From positions 62,001-126,000 of the forward strand of contig NZ_KI530734.1 in the NCBI RefSeq assembly GCF_000488215.1: a DNA stretch of 64,000 bases. Reading direction: 5' to 3'. This DNA is from Acinetobacter nectaris CIP 110549 (lineage in GTDB: Bacteria; Pseudomonadota; Gammaproteobacteria; Pseudomonadales; Moraxellaceae). Made by a program: the position numbers and the translations under genes. The notes under the pieces were generated by a model that saw only the letters and a list, made by a program, of their open reading frames with translations, had not been told where the DNA came from and did no database searches. Of this stretch, positions 61,901 to 64,000 are shown piece after piece. Position 1 is the stretch's first letter, and every line of letters starts with the position of its first letter.

Positions 61901-62965
61901 AACCCAACCACATTGCGTACTCCCTTGATCAACATAACTGCCTTGATCAACCCAATCATAGATTGGATTCCCGAATGCATCTACAGCCGGAACTGTTTGT
62001 GTAACCTGCCTTTGTGTGGAAAAGTCATAAAAAACTGGACTCAATAAAGAGTTATTACAGTTAAACGTGGTATCTGTACTATCTCTACTCAGGGCATTTT
62101 GCAATAAAGGTAAAGCTTTTTCTGGTGTGATTAATGTTGGAGTACCATCTGTAAAAAAGAAAATACCTTGAGCTGAGCACATTTTATCATCATTACTTGC
62201 AAGCTGCGATAAAGGACTACTATAGTAAGTATTATTACTTTCTTTAGTTGATTGCTGAGAATCTTGCCAACCACTATATTGATAATTAGAGTTCCCCATA
62301 TCATCACCAATCGCAGTATTTTTCTTACTACCTGCAGCTTGTGTAATAGCATTTCCCCACGTATTTGTTCCCTTCAAATAGGCTACTGTTTCTGCATATA
62401 AATTTGATGTTGGTGTAGTGGCTGAATAAGTTGGTTGTAGCTGTCTACCTGCTATCGATGTATCTGATGTATATTTAACAGATTTAAGTAAAAGTGCCCG
62501 TTGTGATATAGTCTGCCCAGTCGATGGATCTGTTACTTGTGCATTTAAAGGCCTTGCAGGTACAACAATAGCCCCACGACCATAACCAGAAGTACCATCA
62601 GATTTACCATTATTAGAAAACATTGAAAAGCCAACAAGCGTATCATCTGAAAGAGGTGTAATAGTTTTAGTTTTATCTGCAGAGTTACTCGTACTACTTA
62701 GCCTTCCTGTCAAAATTAGCTCAACAGCATCTTCCATAACCTGACGGCGGTTCAACCCACTTTCTAATGTACTATCTCTTGTATTTTGCATACTCCAAGA
62801 AGTATCCAACATAAACATGATAATTTTCTTACCTTGTGCTGTTGGATTCTGATAAATTTGAATATCACTCGCTACAGTAAACGATGGTGTAAACAAGCTC
62901 AGCGTTGTTAATGAGGCAATAAATGTTACTAAAATATTTTTACGCAACTTCACATTATAAGACAT
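58970..62965 (-). CDS. comC: PilY1/ComC pilus-tip protein
   Basis: A 1331-residue secreted protein with a signal peptide (about 1-33, ending TVASD), an N-terminal von Willebrand A-like domain with MIDAS-type DTSWS (near residue 54), and a C-terminal beta-propeller of PilY1 type with a calcium loop DRDGDGLVD at 1042-1050. It is the tip adhesin/competence factor of type IV pili. A tryptophan-rich, imperfectly repeated insert lies at about 338-391. I start at 62965 (MSYNVKLRK), because GAGG is 8 nt upstream; the longer frame from 62986 adds seven residues over that site. It follows pilX. Confidence 0.93.
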   Translation of the reverse strand: MSYNVKLRKNILVTFIASLTTLSLFTPSFTVASDIQIYQNPTAQGKKIIMFMLDTSWSMQNTRDSTLESGLNRRQVMEDAVELILTGRLSSTSNSADKTKTITPLSDDTLVGFSMFSNNGKSDGTSGYGRGAIVVPARPLNAQVTDPSTGQTISQRALLLKSVKYTSDTSIAGRQLQPTYSATTPTSNLYAETVAYLKGTNTWGNAITQAAGSKKNTAIGDDMGNSNYQYSGWQDSQQSTKESNNTYYSSPLSQLASNDDKMCSAQGIFFFTDGTPTLITPEKALPLLQNALSRDSTDTTFNCNNSLLSPVFYDFSTQRQVTQTVPAVDAFGNPIYDWVDQGSYVDQGSTQCGWVDQSGWVGIIWVPRVSWQCNWVPNKVWVSKWVQVPRMTTQTVNQTVWNTNFAGAYPPFTSYSTSQYSQDRSSLGCIGNFAQKIYNADPYSSDPLNKKIYTSIVGFGSDFNNNSANFLVSKEMRKWGYIGAHGNLDGYDNPQDVSQLTTTDGFTIASDTSGVVNAISSLVKSMDVKFGSSSFGSYIAPLDPLNVLSPYKDIANNLTPIFSPQFQPNVSSSNLTVGSTQQLWLGNLKKYQLLSGVIKDRNSNNVIGNNGLVNKNTTDIWSTNSTVADGDFAIKGGALSQLVPSGFNNANDNINGVKTRPLYINALAITTDPKKWQGSNTLTRVTANLVDQVNTMSQSDPNYNQNNRAVTDTWRTRIYQPYLWSALGYQLNKGLLQAVQTPASSSWSYDQVKNLPIMRQMGSVLHSDPFLLTTQATYNANDSLQSRKDYVVFGTLQGLLHIVDQATGQEVAAFLPNEILQDATTIDGKTSTTQGGRRDGLLSVDNTVRNTNNPYYGIDAPWTSWVKYSPTIVTDSSRTINATTANIYGGMRMGGYSYYGLDVKDIGSADPTNATPKFLFQIDPINSKIISASSSARDSNNTISDSAISTMGQSWSKPTIAKMRIAGQVKDVMIVGGGYDPQYENGSTNQTSDLGAGVYIFDATTGDRLWDVRYGATNSSSTNDYKVSNLKYSVVSQIKAVDRDGDGLVDHLYFGDLGGQVWRIDINNKNTSTSDISTFATVNRLANFNAQQQHFYEMPAFTIHQDNNGYFAAISLASGNRSNPLSTAEATPNRVYVLIDHDVTSSNLFSNRSKTLTDKQEADLVAFSDLNTDSQNQFTNQTKFGWYYTLTTDTQPISALLNNTKPQALGSYVALASTGNLSDLYIPVYNPKQSSSQQPTQCSGGIVGTTSSLKLCLPYGYCSTGRKDASSVALGDGVQRLNPTIYQKSDGTSVIGLIGSGTTSTTNNSTTNTNQQYSFSGKFKSVRWFEQ

Positions 62966-62979
62966 AAACATTTCCTCAA

Positions 62980-63693
62980 TTAACATCCAACACCATTAAC
63001 ACAATACGTTTGCTGAAAATCTTCAATCTGCGTATTAAAAGGTATACTTAATCCACTTAAGCAACTTGCTTGTGTTGTGGCTCCACTATTACTTGGTTGT
63101 TGTAAACAAACATTAATACTCGCTGCTGAAGCTGTAGATAGTGCTGGCAATACTGAGGTAACATAGACTCTAAACTGTACTGCTTCTAAAGCACTTTGAC
63201 CATCTCCTATACTTGCTGTATCCGTTCCTTTTATATATGTACTGAATGGCTGTGCTACATTAGCTATTGGTCTCGCTACTATAGTCACTTGTGTAAGTTG
63301 AGAACGGCTAGATAGATTATTTGCATCACAAAACCCATTTGTAGTCTGAGCTACTCCACCAACGATCAAACTTGTATTATTAGGTGTAGGTACTGTTGGA
63401 AGAGCTGTTCCTGCTTGCTGCCCACTACGATAACAAAATACAACTTCACTACCAGAATTTTGCTTAGCATAACCAAGTAATGACCTGCTACTCGTTATAG
63501 AGTTTGCAATACCTCCATTAGAAAACTTATACAATGGTACATCTGATGATTGAAACAATGCTTGTTGTGCTTGGCTACTTGTTGCAATATTCAAACCTGT
63601 TAAACTCTGCCGAACAGCATAGACTCCAATAATTGTAATCAAAAGCAATACGATTAAAACTACTATTAATGTAGCACCTCTTTGAAATCTCAT
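62980..63693 (-). CDS. pilX: Minor-pilin assembly protein PilX
   Basis: The 237-residue protein begins MRFQRGATLIVVLIVLLLITIIG, a PilX-type prepilin N-terminus without the Glu5 of major pilins, and has a poorly conserved extracellular domain with cysteines near the middle and end (SCLS, TYCVNGVGC). PilX works with FimU, PilV, PilW and PilY1 to prime pilus assembly. GGAGG is 6 nt upstream of the ATG, which overlaps the pilW stop by one base. Confidence 0.85.
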   Translation of the reverse strand: MRFQRGATLIVVLIVLLLITIIGVYAVRQSLTGLNIATSSQAQQALFQSSDVPLYKFSNGGIANSITSSRSLLGYAKQNSGSEVVFCYRSGQQAGTALPTVPTPNNTSLIVGGVAQTTNGFCDANNLSSRSQLTQVTIVARPIANVAQPFSTYIKGTDTASIGDGQSALEAVQFRVYVTSVLPALSTASAASINVCLQQPSNSGATTQASCLSGLSIPFNTQIEDFQQTYCVNGVGC

Positions 63694-64000
63694 TATTGTC
63701 CTCCAGCAGCTGTGACAGTATCAGATATTCCCAAGCCTGCATTTCTCAAAGCAACAGTTTGCTGTATAACCCTCCGTAGAAAAGGAGTTTTAATATTATT
63801 ATCAGCATTTACAACAATAGACTGATTCAAAACTTGATATTGCTGATCCGCTCGAAAATTATTGCCACCGATTCCATCATTAGATCGCACGAGCATACCT
63901 ATTTGGACTGCATTGATATGAGGGTTAGTGCTATCAGCTGCATAGTTACTCATATCTAAATATTTAAACGTACTATTATCATTATTAGAAACATTCAACA
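63693..64000 (-). CDS. comB: PilW/ComB C-terminal end (partial)
   Basis: Only the last about 102 codons are in the window; the gene runs off the right edge, so the N-terminus is unseen. The visible part has IGMLVRSNDGIGGNNFR and ends in an uncharged GGQ tail, fitting the C-terminus of PilW-type minor pilins. Position directly before pilX matches ComB/PilW in Acinetobacter. Identification is by place more than by motif. Confidence 0.7.
   Translation of the reverse strand, partial: LNVSNNDNSTFKYLDMSNYAADSTNPHINAVQIGMLVRSNDGIGGNNFRADQQYQVLNQSIVVNADNNIKTPFLRRVIQQTVALRNAGLGISDTVTAAGGQ

Overview
The window is a stretch of low-GC gammaproteobacterial chromosome whose gene families and order point to Acinetobacter (Moraxellaceae). 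The evidence is a CraA/MdfA-type efflux pump, a ComB-PilX-ComC-ComE-ComF pilus/competence cluster next to rpsP-rimM-trmD-rplS, a serA gene divergent from a D-2-hydroxyglutarate-type dehydrogenase, and divergent rluC and rne. Most of it reads as ordinary, densely packed core chromosome. I see no insertion sequence, prophage, integron or CRISPR array. The species is not decided.

Layout. 0-8.3 kb: a tiny lipoprotein, a tautomerase homologue, a lipid A acyltransferase, asd, a FimV/HubP homologue split into two genes, an asparaginase-like gene, truA, and an AraC-type regulator. 8.4-14.5 kb: infA, then leucine synthesis genes leuC-leuD-(lipoprotein)-leuB on the minus strand, with a divergent LysR regulator and a 14-bp perfect inverted repeat between. 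14.6-25.7 kb: rppH, ptsP, a divergent pair of peroxide-removing enzymes (katG and a monofunctional catalase), a metallo-beta-lactamase-fold hydrolase with a divergent LysR regulator, and a HAD phosphatase with rluC. 25.7-34.6 kb: a long structured leader and rne, two identical tRNA-Lys genes, a PspC protein, glyQ and glyS.

34.6-48 kb is the most accessory-looking part. It holds an alpha/beta-hydrolase-like protein of unknown role, a divergent protein of unknown role, an aldo/keto reductase, a methyltransferase, two lipoproteins (one a chagasin-like I42 protease inhibitor), a membrane-anchored Holliday-type nuclease homologue divergent from an orphan ParA ATPase, an AI-2E-type permease, an NAD(P)-binding protein, a GH28 polygalacturonase-like enzyme, a YccS/FUSC membrane protein and a CraA/MdfA drug exporter. 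48-58 kb: an aminopeptidase P, the serA/FAD-dehydrogenase pair, an RhtA-like exporter, a TSUP permease, truB, and rplS-trmD-rimM-rpsP. 58-64 kb: the type IV pilus tip/minor pilin operon, leaving the window inside the pilW/comB gene.

Coherent systems: leucine synthesis; serine synthesis with removal of D-2-hydroxyglutarate; peroxide defence; RNA decay and maturation (rppH, rne, rluC, truA, truB, trmD, rimM); and pilus/competence (minor pilins and PilY1/ComC, with the split FimV as a likely polar partner). Nothing here can be called a new defence or mobile system with confidence. The best leads are the split FimV, the tryptophan-rich insert in PilY1/ComC, the divergent unknown pair at 34.6-36.8 kb, and the nuclease/ParA pair at 39.8-41.1 kb. 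Several gene starts were moved downstream from the longest reading frame on the basis of ribosome binding sites or family alignment; each is noted in its entry.
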